64,000 nucleotides of DNA from Anthopleura xanthogrammica (lineage: Eukaryota; Cnidaria; Anthozoa; Actiniaria; Actiniidae): the NCBI GenBank assembly GCA_964019055.1, contig OZ025221.1, positions 8,028,468 through 8,092,467 of the forward strand. Direction: 5' to 3'. Made by a program: the position numbers and the translations under genes. This document shows positions 1 through 12,121 of this stretch, in pieces (positions within the stretch are counted from its first letter, which is position 1; each line of letters opens with the position of its first letter). A model generated the notes under the pieces. It did no database searches. It had not been told where the DNA came from and worked only from the letters and a program-made list of their open reading frames with translations.

Positions 1-96
1 GACAAACTTAAAGTGCACATAACCTTTTTTTCAATGCCTGCAATACTGATTCTATATGAAGTAAATAGTTGAATGGTAAAATGTTTTTTGATCTGA

Positions 97-386
97 GTGA
101 TGCGTCTTTAAGATATGAAGGTTTATAACTCCAATATGTTAATGAGTGTGACGCGTCTACTAAGGTAATTTAGAGTATTTGTTTTGACTAGTGATACTAA
201 ACACTGGCCATTTTAAGAAAACAAATTTAATATACCTTTTATATAAACCATGAGTAAAATAATGATACTTTTTAGATACTGTTTGTGTGAACCAGATCAA
301 TTTTGTATATTTAATGAAGCCTTACTAGACATGACAGTCATTAACATATTGGAAGTATAAACCTTCATATCTTCAAGACGCATCAC
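97..386. repeat. Palindromic MITE-like element
   Basis: The arms at about 97-147 and 340-386 are near-perfect inverted complements; the outer ends read GTGATGCGTCTT and AAGACGCATCAC. The roughly 190-bp centre is AT-rich and has no coding potential. I infer a small non-autonomous foldback element. No target-site duplication was recognised. Confidence 0.6.
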
Positions 387-2080
387 TTAAATTAAGACCC
401 CATAAAATAACCAGTATAGCTGAGTGTTTCTAGTTCAGCAGATGTGTAGATCTGGGTGCACTTAGTTAAGTAATACTTCAATGGTTTTTGCGTTTTATCT
501 TCATCCTCCCCCTCCCCTCCCCTCCCCTCCCCTCCCCTCCCCTCCCCAACACCCACACACATTAACCCTGACGAAAATCAATAGAGACAACGTAACAAAT
601 TAAAAAGCTTTGCGCTTCTCAAAAACGTTGATTATTGATACGAAAAATATTCAGCATTTTAACCAAAGTTGCACAATTTACGTTTACAAAGGCACCAAAT
701 ATGATCTTATGACACGTGTAGGACCAATGTCTAATTATACCCAAAAATTTTCAGCTCGTAAAAATGGAATATTTTTTCATTAGATTAAAATAACTAATAT
801 TCTTTGTCTTAAAGAATTTTTAGCTAAAATATTTGCACTAAAGATTGCATATCTTACTTTTAAAAAGGCTTATAAAACTAAAATTAATTTCGACACAGAT
901 CGGCATATTTATAAAACTTTAAAGTGAATAAGAGTCTACTTAATTTCGTAGTTTTCTTAGCAAAATTAGGTGATTCTTGAAGATAGGAGGCGTATAAAGA
1001 ATGCAGCAAGGATAAAACCTGCAAAATTTCAATACGAGCTTACCTGCAAAGTTTCTAAATGGTCCCCTTTCAAGGTCTATTGGAATAGAACGATTGATCA
1101 AAATCGAACGATCTTACGAAATGCATCGCGGGATCACCTGATCCACAGGAAGCCCACCTCGTGAAACTACGTAGTTCATTATATTTTTCTTGCTATTTTT
1201 TCTTGTTTGCTTTTTCTTTAATTTTTATTTTCATCTTGATAAATATTGAGAGTAAAATAAGCCAAAAAAATACAGATATGACGAATTTGACAAGAAAAAC
1301 ATTTCTTAAGATTTTCTCCCAAAAAATGAATAATCAATTAATAGTAAACTAATAAGAATATCGTCATTAAAAATGTTTAAAATATCTAATTTATGGACTT
1401 AAAAGCCCGCAGATTCAGGTTATATAAAGACTTCATGTTGCAAGTTTTATTTGGGCTTCCTGTGTTTTTTCTTAACCGAGAGGTCCTCGAGCGGGTTCCT
1501 GTTTTGTTGTTACTAATCGTCACTCATCAATGTCACATGGAGTACGTTCTACGTTTTGGCATTTTTACGACTTTTTCTTCATATTTTGGTTAAAATTTGG
1601 ATCAAGGAAGACAAGTACAGTAATTTTATCTTAAGGAAATCAACTTTTCACTGATTCAACGATTAACTGGGCAACTTTATTCCAAAAACAAGAAAACAGT
1701 CAACGGAAGTTTACCGACTCACTGGAGAAATATGTGTAAAAAAACCTTCAACAATATGTTATGCTGTTCAAGAACTATATTATTCCTTCAATATCTTGAT
1801 ATGTGGTAAACCCTCCAGGTAGACCCAAGCGGTTTTCATAATACATGTTTTTTTTTCCGAGAATAATATAATATCAAATACGGTGAGATTTCTGAGAACA
1901 TTGCGTGACACGAGTTTTCTTGGAAGTGTACGACTTCCACTAAATCGCTTTTTTTGAACCGCCGATATTCAGCTGATCAATACTTTCGGAGAAGACAAAA
2001 AGTTGTTCAAATGTTAGTGTAAAGGAGCAGTGGAAGAACATTTCTTGGTTTGAGTTCGTTTTTATGGAAGTTTAATACAA
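387..2080. other. Intergenic AT-rich DNA with a CCCCT microsatellite
   Basis: There is no supported gene. The clearest structure is a (CCCCT)n polypyrimidine tract at about 505-547. Short open frames at 970-1593 lack splice context and recognisable protein features. The last few hundred bases presumably contain the promoter and 5' leader of the SOCS gene, but no TATA box or splice site could be assigned with confidence. Confidence 0.5.
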
Positions 2081-2653
2081 ATGTGTATGGATGAAAAGAT
2101 TCTGTCTTGTCACGATGGCGATGATGAAGAAGTGACATTCAAAGGACGTTCCTTTACGCAGTTATTGGAAAAATTATCAGAAAGTGGGCTGTACTGGCAA
2201 GGTTTAAGCAAAGAGCAAGCTGAATATCTTCTACGAGGAGCCATTGTTGGGGCCTTTTTATTAAGAGATAGTTCACATCCACGATACTTATTCACGTTGA
2301 CTTTCAAAACCTTCAGTGGAGTAATTAATATACGAATTGTCATGGAACACGGCAGGTACAAGCTGGAAGCGTATAACTCCAAGAAAACGAACATTCCAAG
2401 CTTTGAAACAGTGCTTATGCTGATAAGTCACTACGTAAAACTTTCTCGGAAAATCTCTGAGCAGATCAGAGTACAAGATGTTGAGAGGACAGGGCAACTT
2501 CATTTGACTAAACCTTTCTACAAAAAAGTGTGTTCCTTGCAACATCTTTGCAGAAGAACAATAAACCAATCCTTGAAATCCGGCAGCATACTTCAACTAC
2601 CAATTCCAGAAAAGACAAAAATCTACTTGTCTCACTATCCCTATCCAGTGTGA
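2081..2653 (+). CDS. SOCS-family protein (SH2 plus SOCS box)
   Basis: A single-exon 190-aa protein. Residues about 22-35 resemble the extended SH2 helix. Residues 36-126 are an SH2 domain starting at GLYWQGLS, with the phosphotyrosine-binding FLLRDS motif at 59-64 (Arg62). Residues 142-190 are a SOCS box, with an Elongin-binding BC-box (SLQHLCRRTI, 152-161) and a Cul5-box LPIP at 173-176. Family knowledge: such proteins bind phosphorylated cytokine or growth-factor receptors in the cytosol and recruit the Elongin B/C-Cullin5 ubiquitin ligase, dampening JAK/STAT-type signalling. The short N-terminus without a long extension fits the CISH/SOCS1-3 size class, but orthology to one vertebrate member is not decided here. 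The ATG at 2081 is followed three codons later by a second ATG. The absence of introns contrasts with its neighbours and is common in CISH/SOCS1-3-type genes. Confidence 0.93.
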   Translation: MCMDEKILSCHDGDDEEVTFKGRSFTQLLEKLSESGLYWQGLSKEQAEYLLRGAIVGAFLLRDSSHPRYLFTLTFKTFSGVINIRIVMEHGRYKLEAYNSKKTNIPSFETVLMLISHYVKLSRKISEQIRVQDVERTGQLHLTKPFYKKVCSLQHLCRRTINQSLKSGSILQLPIPEKTKIYLSHYPYPV

Positions 2654-4335
2654 AGATATTATGAATTATCGACAAATATTACAAATCTTTAATCGTATTT
2701 ATCTATAAGGAACATGGCAAACGTGTACGTAGGTAAAAATATCTTTGTTTGCTTTCACTTTCAACTTCAGTTTGGTTGTTCTCGACACCGCTAGCTTTTC
2801 CTGGAATTTTGGGACACTTGTGAAATTTTGCAAGTCAATTTTTTTCATGTAAAATTTTTCATGTAAAAAGTTTCTCCGAATTTCTAAGTGTTAGGCGGTA
2901 TTTTGTTTGTATATAATTTAGGGGAAATCCATAATTTGTCAAACCATAGTTAATATGGTCAAACGTTGATCAATAACACGAAAAATGTATTTTTATGCCT
3001 ATTTATTTAATATTGAACTATGATGATAATAAATATATATGACGGACTTAAACGAAAAGGCTTAACTGATGGCGCCACAAGTCGCAAAAATCTTTCTTGG
3101 AAATAACACATGCATTAAGAATACGGAAAGAGATTTTTACAGAAATTTTTCCTTCATTACAATATATCACGCCCTGAGTCATCAAACAATTCTTTCGGGC
3201 CGCATTTCTCTTATTGATGAAAAGCTCTTATTAATAATTTTGAAAAGATTTATGTAATTTTAATTGCATGTTTATACATGATATTGCCATTTGCCATAGT
3301 CGCAATACTAAGGACTCAACCCTTTTTTCTAGGAATCGATCTTCTTGACTTCCTGGGGGAATCCCCTACTACCTCGAAATCGGCATGATCAAACCTAAAA
3401 TTCCTTTTAAGGAATTTAGTGATTTTAATGGTTCTGCCCAGAAGACTAGCTAAAGAGAATTTGTCTTTCAATAAGGAGTTGACATCATAATTCAGTAATC
3501 AATACGATCCAAGGTCATCGACCTTGTACGAGTTCTGAGAAGCTAAAATATTAAATAATTGTGCTCTGTTCGTCATAGCAGTCATTACCTCGGGGGTAAA
3601 TTGAGTCGAGAATATTCGTTGTTACAACCCCGGCAGGTAGCGTTTTATTATGGACACAATTTTTCAGAAAAATCCAAATGAATGTAAGACGCACGACCTA
3701 TTGTGGTTTTCTCTATGAAAAATAAATATCAAGTGAATAAAGCGAAGTGCAATCTTTTCAAAGAAAACCGTAGTGATAGCCATGTATCGATGCTGGATGA
3801 TGTTTACTATATCTGATCACGAACGAAAATTCGCATCAGTTCAACCGGCTCGCGAAATAAGGAACATTTTTCAACCGCCTGACGAAACTTGTATATGTAT
3901 TTTTTTCTTTTCAAATAGTTATCATTGCAAGTCCAATTTTATATTTTCTGTCTTGTTTCGAAGTCCAAAAATTTTGCGCAGTAGCTATAGATCCAAATCT
4001 TTGCTTGGAAAAAAGTTAACGATCGAATAAAGGAAAATTCTATAAACGACCAGTTGGATATATGAAACTGATCGAGTGCTGTGGAATTGATTTCGGCGGA
4101 AATCCAAAGAATTCAAATGACGGCATTATATTTTCAGTCAGCCCTGCTATTTTTCCGGTTGCTGCTTGCCTCTGTCATCCATATGCATGTATACAACTTA
4201 TGCAATCTTCAAGCGGATTGAAACGGGAACATGAGCTATCCGATCATACATGCATTTGGACTCTGAAGAATTTGTGATGGATGTAGTGATTCGATCATCG
4301 ATCCACTATGCAAATGGCAACCATGCAAGTGCATG
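2654..4335. other. SOCS 3' flank and intergenic DNA without a recognised gene
   Basis: This stretch probably includes the SOCS 3' UTR. Open frames at 3069-3257, 3773-4030 and 4062-4277 show no family resemblance and no convincing splice signals. I see no gene here. Confidence 0.45.
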
Positions 4336-4339
4336 CAAA

Positions 4340-4690
4340 GATGATTCAGCTCGACCTGTACCTTTATTCCCTTAGGAATGATTACAATATCAGTGAGCAT
4401 CAATTTTATTCCCTTTAAGTATGATTGCAAATTAAACTGTCCGTATATTGCGCATCATCCATCAAGGCTGTCACTTTTATATGTCCCCTTAAGAATCATT
4501 GCAACTGAACTGCCTATTAATGAACATCATCCATCATATCCAACATTTCTATTTCCTTAGAAATGATCATAAGCTATCTACTATACAGTCAGCATCATCT
4601 ATCATGACTGCCAATTTTATATATTCCCTAAGAAATGGTTGCCAAACTACCTACGAGCAAGTATCATCCATCATCGCTCACCAGTTCGGA
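4340..4690. repeat. Degenerate ~70-bp tandem repeat
   Basis: About five diverged units are marked by a recurring CATCATCCATCA core near 4452, 4525, 4593 and 4662 (spacing 68-73 bp). Each unit also carries a TTTTATATTCCCTTAAGAA-like segment. The divergence suggests an old minisatellite. The overlapping open frames at 4378-4735 are products of the repeat. Confidence 0.55.
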
Positions 4691-5096
4691 TATACCCAAA
4701 TGGACTGCAATCGGGTTTCTCATGAAACTACTTAACAGATCGAACCCGGAACCTTATTTATTTTATTTATTTATCTGCTTTACAACTTTGATTTGAAACC
4801 AGTTGAAGGCATGATCAACAGGATAAGAAGTCCCATGCTAAGACCAGCCTAAAATTGGCGCGCGCCAACGAAACGGGAAAGTAACAGAACTGATTCTATT
4901 TTAAGAATACAGGGAAAAAGTTAGCAGGTTATTCCCTCACGAAAAGTCAGTTTTTTTAATTCGTAAATATCATTGCGCAAGTTTCGAGTGCGGTATAAAG
5001 CGACGCGACGGCTTCCAGGAAGTGAATACAGTCATCCATGCACTAAGCTTGTTTGGAACAAAAACGAACACTTCAAGAGACCTTAAAGTATTATGT

Positions 5097-5240
5097 ACTT
5101 ATTGACTGAGTGGGAGGTCCGAACGGGAAAATATTTGGCTCAAGGTCCTGAAGTACGGAACGAGCGCAGCGAGTTCCGTGCCAAGGACCGAGAGCCAAAT
5201 ATTTTCCCGTTCGGACCGACCTTAACTCAGTCAATAAGCA
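5097..5240. repeat. Near-perfect 144-bp palindrome
   Basis: Two arms of about 65 bp are inverted complements, for example GTCCGAACGGGAAAATATTT at 5118 and its complement near 5197. They are joined by a short centre at about 5165-5175. This is a hairpin or MITE-type element with no coding capacity. A partial related motif (GAGTCCGAACGG) recurs at 5333-5357. Confidence 0.7.
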
Positions 5241-6115
5241 TTTTATCATATGACCACATATAAAAAATCGATTTCAAAGCGTTTTTAATAAATGCGAATC
5301 AAAATGCGTAGTTTTTACATGATTGACGGCAGCGAGTCCGAACGGCGAGTCCGAACGGGAAATTATTACACTTTTCGGAAAAGCGTACTTTGTTTGCTGA
5401 CGACATTTTCCCCAAAGGTTTTTTTTAGAATCACGCGTACAGTGAAATACGGTCATATGATAATATTTATTTATGCGCGTTTAAAAGGGGTCAATAGTTC
5501 GTATTCCGTGTTCCGTATTAAGTTAACTGAATCTCAATAGCTTAGATATTTGGCTAAAATGCGCGCAAGATTAGCGCGCGCGGTTAGTCCGACTTGCATG
5601 GCAAGTTTAGTTTAGCCCTGTAAAATATTATAAAAACGACAGCAGGTAAAATATTTCCTTGTGATATTCAATAATCTGACAGGACAGGTTCGCATCAAAT
5701 TGCCAACCGAATTCCTAGAATCAACGCCCACGTATTCATATTCAGCCACACAGATTAAATGACTAATTTCCTAGAAATGGTATATCAACCAAGGTCATTG
5801 CCCTAGAAATGTCTCTTGTCTGGCGATATGTCACACGAGACAATTTGCAACAATAATTTTTCGCAGCGAAGTGTCCGACTTCTTTCATTAAAAATCACGA
5901 AAATCGAGACATGGCTAGAAAGTTATGATGTTTCCAGCAGGCAGTCTTGTTTTAGAAGTCCTAGCAGCGAACGCCTGGAGCTACGCAAGCATAAACAACT
6001 CTTCAGATGAGCTGGAATCGGGACCAACTGAGCGCCAAATTCATAGAATTTACTCTGCGTGACATTTATGCGCTGACTCCGTATGGGCTCCATAGCTTTT
6101 CGCTTATGCCTAGAA
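5241..6115. other. Intergenic DNA, no gene seen
   Basis: The sequence between the palindrome and the long-TIR element contains only short open frames without recognisable protein features. Confidence 0.4.
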
Positions 6116-6125
6116 CTGTCCATAG

Positions 6126-7386
6126 GGCATGGTCTAAAACATGGACTGGACTGGACCCGAGAAAACATGGACTGGACTCAGAAAACATGGACTCCGGTAG
6201 AAAACATGGACCCGGGGTCAAACACGAGTATTTACGTAATACGAGCATTTTATGAATACTTAATTTTAGTAATCCATTAACACTAAGGAATCAGACCACC
6301 GCTTGCATTGCGTTACGACAAAAGTGTCAACTATGACAATGTACAGAATACTTCTAGTACCAAACACTCATACGTGCAACGAAAAATAATTAAAACTCGT
6401 TCAAAAATATATATGCTGGACAAAATGATAGTATCGAACACGTTCTAGGATCATAACAGAGTGAAGCGGTATGCAAGTTCAGTCATCTCAGATGACAAAA
6501 ATAAACATTTTACGTGACATTAACACAAATCAGAACACTAGAACTGAGCAACAATAGAAGGTGTACGATGCTATCAACGAAGTGTCTTTGTCATTTTGTC
6601 TCACCCGTGAGTTCATCAAATTAAAAAAATATGTATATACCTTTATAAGGGACGGACCATTTGATATTTTATGGGTCGATCTTTTTTCCCGCTCTCAAGT
6701 GTTTTTTTTAATGTGCCAAATGCTAGCAGGATATTTTTTTTTTCATTTTTTTTTTTGATAGTATATAAATACTAACGACTGCATAGTTACATATCTCGAC
6801 TCTCCGTTCCTAATACAAAGTCTCAATTGAAAGTTGGTCAACGAAATACCAAAAAATCCAGACAGATTTTCGTAGGCTGGAGAAACTTCCCCTGCCCCCT
6901 GAGCGGCATATAAGACTTCCCTCAGAAGTCGGATATTCCATTTGGTTCAAAAGAAGTTGAATCTTGAAATTGAATTAATAAGCTCGCTCAATATTTTGTG
7001 TGCTGTATCTGAACGTTGAACGATATTATTTTTAAGAATCGAGACCTTGCTTGATATTTCTTGGGAGTTTTAACCCACCCACCCATCAAATATCCAAAAC
7101 ATAACTTACATGTGTTTACTAAATTTAGGCCGATTGAACATGCATTCTGTACATTGTCATAGTTGACACTTTTGTCGTAACGCAAGCGGTGGTCTGATTA
7201 TAGTATAAAGTATTGACAGTTAAGTATACCTAGCTCCTATTACTAAAATTAAGTATTCATAAAATGCTCGTATTACGTAAATACTCGTGTTTGACCCCGG
7301 GTCCATGTTTTCTACGGGAGTCCATGTTTTCTGAGTCCAGTCCATGTTTTCTCGGGTCCAGTCCAGTCCATGTTTTAGACTATGCC
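6126..7386. mobile_element. Long-TIR, Mutator-like non-autonomous DNA transposon
   Basis: The element is bounded by identical 10-bp direct repeats CTGTCCATAG at 6116-6125 and 7387-7396, read as a target-site duplication. The termini start GGCATGGTC and (inverted) GGCATAGTC. Terminal inverted repeats run about 225 bp (6126-6350) and 247 bp (7140-7386), with one small internal indel. The outer part of each arm carries direct subrepeats of the form AAAACATGGACTGGAC. The roughly 790-bp core has no transposase-like ORF. Long TIRs plus a 9-11-bp duplication are typical of Mutator-like elements; the superfamily call is inference because no transposase is present. Confidence 0.82.
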
Positions 7387-7396
7387 CTGTCCATAG

Positions 7397-8223
7397 TGAT
7401 TGGACAGCGGAGCGCGCGACAGAGGGCGGTGTAATTCTTGGAAAACAAAAGCCTGTCTGGAGTTGACAATCAATAAATGGCCATTGTGTCAGCCAAGGGG
7501 GTTGTGATATCCACGACGGGATAGTTTTTAATATGTATTGAGTTTCTCGGAGAACTGCATAGTTTTTCCTGGAAGGAAGGAAAGAAGATAGTTCCTATCG
7601 TGATGTCTGTCTGAAGCCGAACAGTCAGCCCAATGCTAACCAATCATTATAAATATTAAATTTCAATCGTCATGAAAATACTGAATAATGGGGAGAATGA
7701 AAATGGTGCTAGTTTTGAACTGGGAAAATAGGATTTCATGTATCGAACCTGAAATTTTGATCACTGGAAAATAAATGGGAAAGAAAATTGTAAGATTGAT
7801 TTCCCATGCAACATGTAAGTGCAAAGGCAAAGCGCGCGTGCGGTTAAAAACTTTTCTTTGGTCTTGGACTTACTTCTTGATTGTCGTCAAAAAAATTGCT
7901 TTGATAGTACTTAGATCTCGGATTCCTTAAGTCGAGAGGAAATGATTTGTCAAGTTTGTTTCAGTTTGTTTTTGTTAGTTTGCTTTGGAGGGAGTGGGAT
8001 CAATCTCGTTCCCAGAGCCCACGTTCCTCTTGGTCAGAAGCTCCATTTTATCGTACTGTCCCTCCCCTCCCTCTAACATCTGCGTTGAACCCCAAAGCCA
8101 AAGCCACACGTTGCATGATCACGTGTGTGAAATTGGGAAATTGCCGCGTAATTCGAGGACGTCTAAATAGATTTGCTTTCTTCTTGGTTGAATATCTTGT
8201 GATCAACGCTGTTTGTTCTTAGC
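7397..8223. other. SHMT upstream region and untranslated first exon
   Basis: No protein gene is seen here. A consensus donor AGC/GTAAGT at 8223/8224 pairs with the acceptor TTTGCACAG at 8421, seven bases before the SHMT ATG. The SHMT 5' UTR therefore appears split, with a noncoding exon ending at 8223. The transcription start was not located. Confidence 0.55.
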
Positions 8224-8428
8224 GTAAGTACCTCTTTCTCATACATGAGACTTAAGCAGTTCTAAGAGTGTTAACTTAGTTTTTTTTGGGCCGAAATTAG
8301 TTTTGTTCAGGAACACGTGAAGTTCAAAATCTTGCACTTAGCTGGCTTTTAAGCTCGTTTCTGGTTGATTGTGTATACGAATTCTTCGAAATTTGATCTC
8401 TTTTTACTTTTATTTGCACAGATAAATC

Positions 8429-10643
8429 ATGGCTGCTGCAAATGGTGATTTTGAGAACGATTTTCCTCGTCTAAAGCAAACACTGAGCGAGAATGATCCG
8501 GAATTATTCGAAATATTGAAGAAGGAAAAGCGCCGACAAATCAATGGATTGGAGTTGATTGCCTCTGAGAATTTCACTAGCCAAGCCGTCATGGAAGCTC
8601 TAGGGTCCTGTATGACCAATAAGTACTCTGAAGGACAGGTTGGGCAGAGATATTATGGTGGAAATGTCTATGTAGACGAGATGGAAGCTCTTTGTAAGAA
8701 GCGAGCCTTGGAAAATTACAGGTAGCTATACAAACATGAGCTTTTAGCTTATGCAAATAATTGAACTTTGACCATAATGATCAAAGTCCAATTCATAGTG
8801 AGATTTTTTTATTTACTAATTTATTTTTTGGAAAATGAGTATCTTATGACACAAATAGAATCTTAATATATTAAGTATATATTTAAAGTCTATAATCTTT
8901 TCAAAGGGAAAACAGGTCTAATTTTTTTACTGCAAATGAAATATATAACAGGTAGCCCAGAGTAGACAAATTACTGAGTATCACATTCTGAGTAGCATAA
9001 ACATTAATTCCTTGCACTTATTTTTTCATTTTCTCTCAGACTTGACCCAGAGAAGTGGGGTGTAAATGTACAACCATACTCTGGTTCGCCAGCAAACTTC
9101 GCAGTCTACACTGGTCTACTTAACCCGCACGACAGAGTCATGGGGCTGGATCTTCCAGATGGAGGTCACCTGACTCATGGCTTCATGACAGACAAGAAGA
9201 GGATTTCAGCCACATCAATCTACTTTGAGTCAATGCCTTATAAAACAGACCCAAAGACAGGCTATATTGACTATGACAAGTTGGCTGAGAATGCCCAACT
9301 CTTCCGTCCCAAAATGATAATTGCTGGTATTAGTGCGTACCCCAGGCACTTGGATTATGCGAGGTTTAGAGAGGTCTGTAACAATGTTGGGGCAGTTCTT
9401 CTAGCTGATATGGCCCACATCAGTGGTCTAGTAGCAGCTGGTGTTGTTCCAAGCCCATTTGACTATGCTGATGTGGTGTCAACTACAACACACAAGTCCC
9501 TCAGAGGTCCAAGAGCTGGGATGATCTTCTATCGAAAGGGTATCAAGGGATATAAGAAAAATGGTGATCCAATAAAGTATGATTTTGGTCCCAAGATTGA
9601 TTTTGCCTTGTTTCCTGGGTTACAAGGAGGTCCACATAATCACCAGATTGCAGCACTTGCCGTTGCTCTGAAACAAGCCAACAGCCCTGAGTTTAAAGCT
9701 TATGCCCAACAAACTTTGGATAACAGCAAGGCAATGGCCAAAGTCCTGATGGATAGAGGCTATACACTTGTGACTAGTGGGACGGACAACCATTTGATTC
9801 TTCTTGACCTCAGACCAAAAAGTCTGGGTGGAGCACAGGGGGAAAAGATCCTTGAGGAAATTTCCGTGACAGGTAAGTTTGAAAGATTTCTCCTTTCAAG
9901 AATAATTGATAATGCACTCATCCTACATGGAGTTACGGGGCTTAAAAAATGGCCAGTCAGTTGCCATTCATAACTTACTTTTAACTCAGTGATACCTTGT
10001 CTCTGGCTAAACAATAAACTGGTCAAAATGATCAGCAAGACAAAATTTTCACAAGACAAGTTCCAAATCTGGCCAGACATTAATAATAAATTATTGTTCA
10101 ATGACCGGTCATTATTTTAAACCCTGAGTTATGGGGCTGAATTAATGGACCTTACATGGACTGATAAATGGTTGCCTAATCATCAAAATGAGTAAACTTT
10201 TGCTTTGTAAATTGCTTTGTGTCATGGTTCCCTAAGCTTCTCTTGTGTTCTTTCAGAATGCTAGCTTGCAATGTGTTTAGATCTAAAAAGGAAAACTGTT
10301 TCATATTTATTACATGTATTGATTTGCTTGTTCTTTATATTCCTCAGTCAATAAGAACACTTGTCCTGGTGATAAGAGTGCTCTTCATCCTGGAGGCCTG
10401 CGCATTGGGGCACCAGCTCTAACATCTCGCAAGCTGAAGACCTCAGACTTTGAGAAGGTTGCAGATTTTATTGACCAGGGCCTCAAGCTGGGCCTTGAGA
10501 TTCAGGAAACTTCTGGTACTGATTACAAAAAGTTCCTGGAAACTCTCAAAACAGATCCTTTCCAAGGGAAGATAGAGGCACTAAGAAATTCTGTTGAAGA
10601 ATTTGCCAGCAAATTTCCAATGCCTGGGAAAGATGTTTTTTAA
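8429..10643 (+). CDS. SHMT: Serine hydroxymethyltransferase, cytosolic type
   Basis: Three coding exons (8429-8721, 9040-9872, 10348-10643) splice in frame at GT-AG borders to 473 aa. The enzyme uses PLP to convert serine and tetrahydrofolate into glycine and 5,10-methylene-tetrahydrofolate, feeding one-carbon metabolism. The Schiff-base lysine lies in [14 protein letters not shown] (about K250). Other family signatures are [15 protein letters not shown], a RYYGG motif, [26 protein letters not shown], and [11 protein letters not shown] followed by [13 protein letters not shown]. The length and an N-terminus ([11 protein letters not shown]) without an evident targeting peptide suggest the cytosolic isoform. 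One deviation is visible: the usual SEGYPG loop reads SEGQVG. A 5' UTR intron (8224-8421) precedes the ATG, and an AATAAA lies at about 11072, some 430 bases past the stop. Confidence 0.97.
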
Positions 10644-12073
10644 GAAATCTTAGTTTTGGAGACAAGATCATTAGAGTGCAAACAGTATATCCGTAAAATA
10701 CAAATCACTAAATAGCACAAAATAGTGCTAATTAAACAATAGAAAACAATATAATTTGTACAAATTTGTGCAATTTTGTTTTGCCAAATGTTCAGGTATA
10801 TACTATTTGCACTGTATGTACACACTAGCCAAGAAAGACCAGGAATTTAGTAAAAAATGTTGTTGTAACTGGTAAAATGTTATTGCAAGTAAACATTGCT
10901 TCCCAGATGTTTCAAAGTGCTCACATATTTGCAGCACACTTATATGCTGTGTTGAAGTTGATTTTTAGGAAGTGCTTTTGACTTTCCCTTAGTAATCATT
11001 GAGACGAAGAATACAATTTTTCTAGTTCATGCATTGAACTCAAACTTGCGAATGATGTCATGAATATATTAAATAAAATACATTAAATAATTGAGATACA
11101 TAGTCAAATCTAATAATATTAATATCTAAATGTCCTGTTTTTCTTATACCAAGAAAAAATTATAACAAATGCAATGCCTATTTTGTGTGTGATGTTAGTT
11201 ATGTGTTAATTATAATTATAAGGCTCAAGCTTATTAAAGCAATAAATGAGTCTGACAAGCAAAAAATGGTCAAGTTGTTGAGCTGCTTAGGGAAGCATGA
11301 CACTAAGGCAACCCAAGGTTTAATCCCGCTGGGCTCGGTGTTATATGTGAGTAGAGTTTCTAGTTCATTCTCTCCTGTGCTTCAAGGGTTTTTCTCTGGT
11401 TTTCCTCCCTCCGCAAAAATTAACTTCTAAATTCCAAATATTGGAATTTCAGTGGATGAATTGGCTACTCTGCAGAGGTGCCACTGCTAAATCCCATTTA
11501 TTTATTTATTTCAAAATGGAACCCATGCCCATGCAACTCTTAGCAGTGGCTTACTCAAAGCCACAGACTTGCGCTTGTTTTTCTCTGCCGATCAATATTT
11601 TTGTGTCCCCCCACGCACACACAGGAAGCCCAGAAATCTAGTCTGTTCATAAGTTTTAGTTCAAATTAATGATCTAGCTGGTTTATACACTCCCAAAACA
11701 ATATTACTAGGATTGTATCCACTATTTGGAAAGTGGTCAGTTTTAAAAAAGTGGTCTGGTTTTCTTGGGTAATAGATATTTTTTACAAGGGGAAAAAATG
11801 GTTCTGACAATAAAAAGTGGTCCGGCCAAACCAGCCAACTGTACTGGTAGCTACAGCCATTATTACTTTGTGTAAATGACCCTTGCCTAACCCTGTAAGC
11901 AGAGTCTCCTTTTAAAAGGAGCCTGCTCACAGGGTATCCTTGCCTAAATCAAAGAATGCTGACACACTGGAGGGGAAGGTTGTGGTGAAGGGAGGGTTGA
12001 GAATCAGCTGACTCGGTAACACAGGAAGCCCCCTGCAATTTGAGCCGGTCAGCTTGGGTCAGCGGTAGCTACC
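10644..12073. other. SHMT 3' UTR and intergenic spacer
   Basis: This spacer contains the probable SHMT poly(A) signal AATAAA (11072-11077), a possible SINE fragment (about 11316-11425), a short ATTT run near 11500, and a compact hairpin at about 11890-11935 built around CTCCTTTTAAAAGGAG. No further gene is apparent before the EME1 leader. Confidence 0.5.
11316..11425 (+). repeat. SINE-like fragment
   Basis: The stretch GTGAGTAGAGTTTCTAGTTC followed by a CTCCTGTGCTTCAAGGGTTTTTCTC-type block resembles the body of the tRNA-derived repeats at 25316-25482 (minus) and 59335-59470 (minus). The tRNA-like head is not clear here, so this is a 3' fragment at best. Confidence 0.4.
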
Positions 12074-12121
12074 ATGACTGCGGCGCGCCAAGTTGAAAAT
12101 GGCTTCCTCGATGGACATTGA
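12074..12121 (+). promoter_or_regulatory. Upstream ORF overlapping the EME1 start
   Basis: An ATG at 12074 (A at -3) opens a 15-codon frame that ends with TGA at 12119-12121, out of frame with and overlapping the EME1 start at 12099. If it lies in the transcript it would be expected to reduce initiation at the main ATG. The transcript start is not visible, so its use is unproven. Confidence 0.4.

Noticed and set aside
970..1593. Short open frames before the SOCS gene
   Set aside because: There are no recognisable domains, no splice consensus and no composition typical of the genes nearby.
2110..2596. Two minus-strand frames inside the SOCS gene
   Set aside because: They are antisense shadows of an unambiguous SH2/SOCS-box coding region.
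10219..10422. 67-aa frame between SHMT exons 3 and 4
   Set aside because: It overlaps the SHMT intron and exon 4 in another frame; SHMT exon 4 explains the coding signal.
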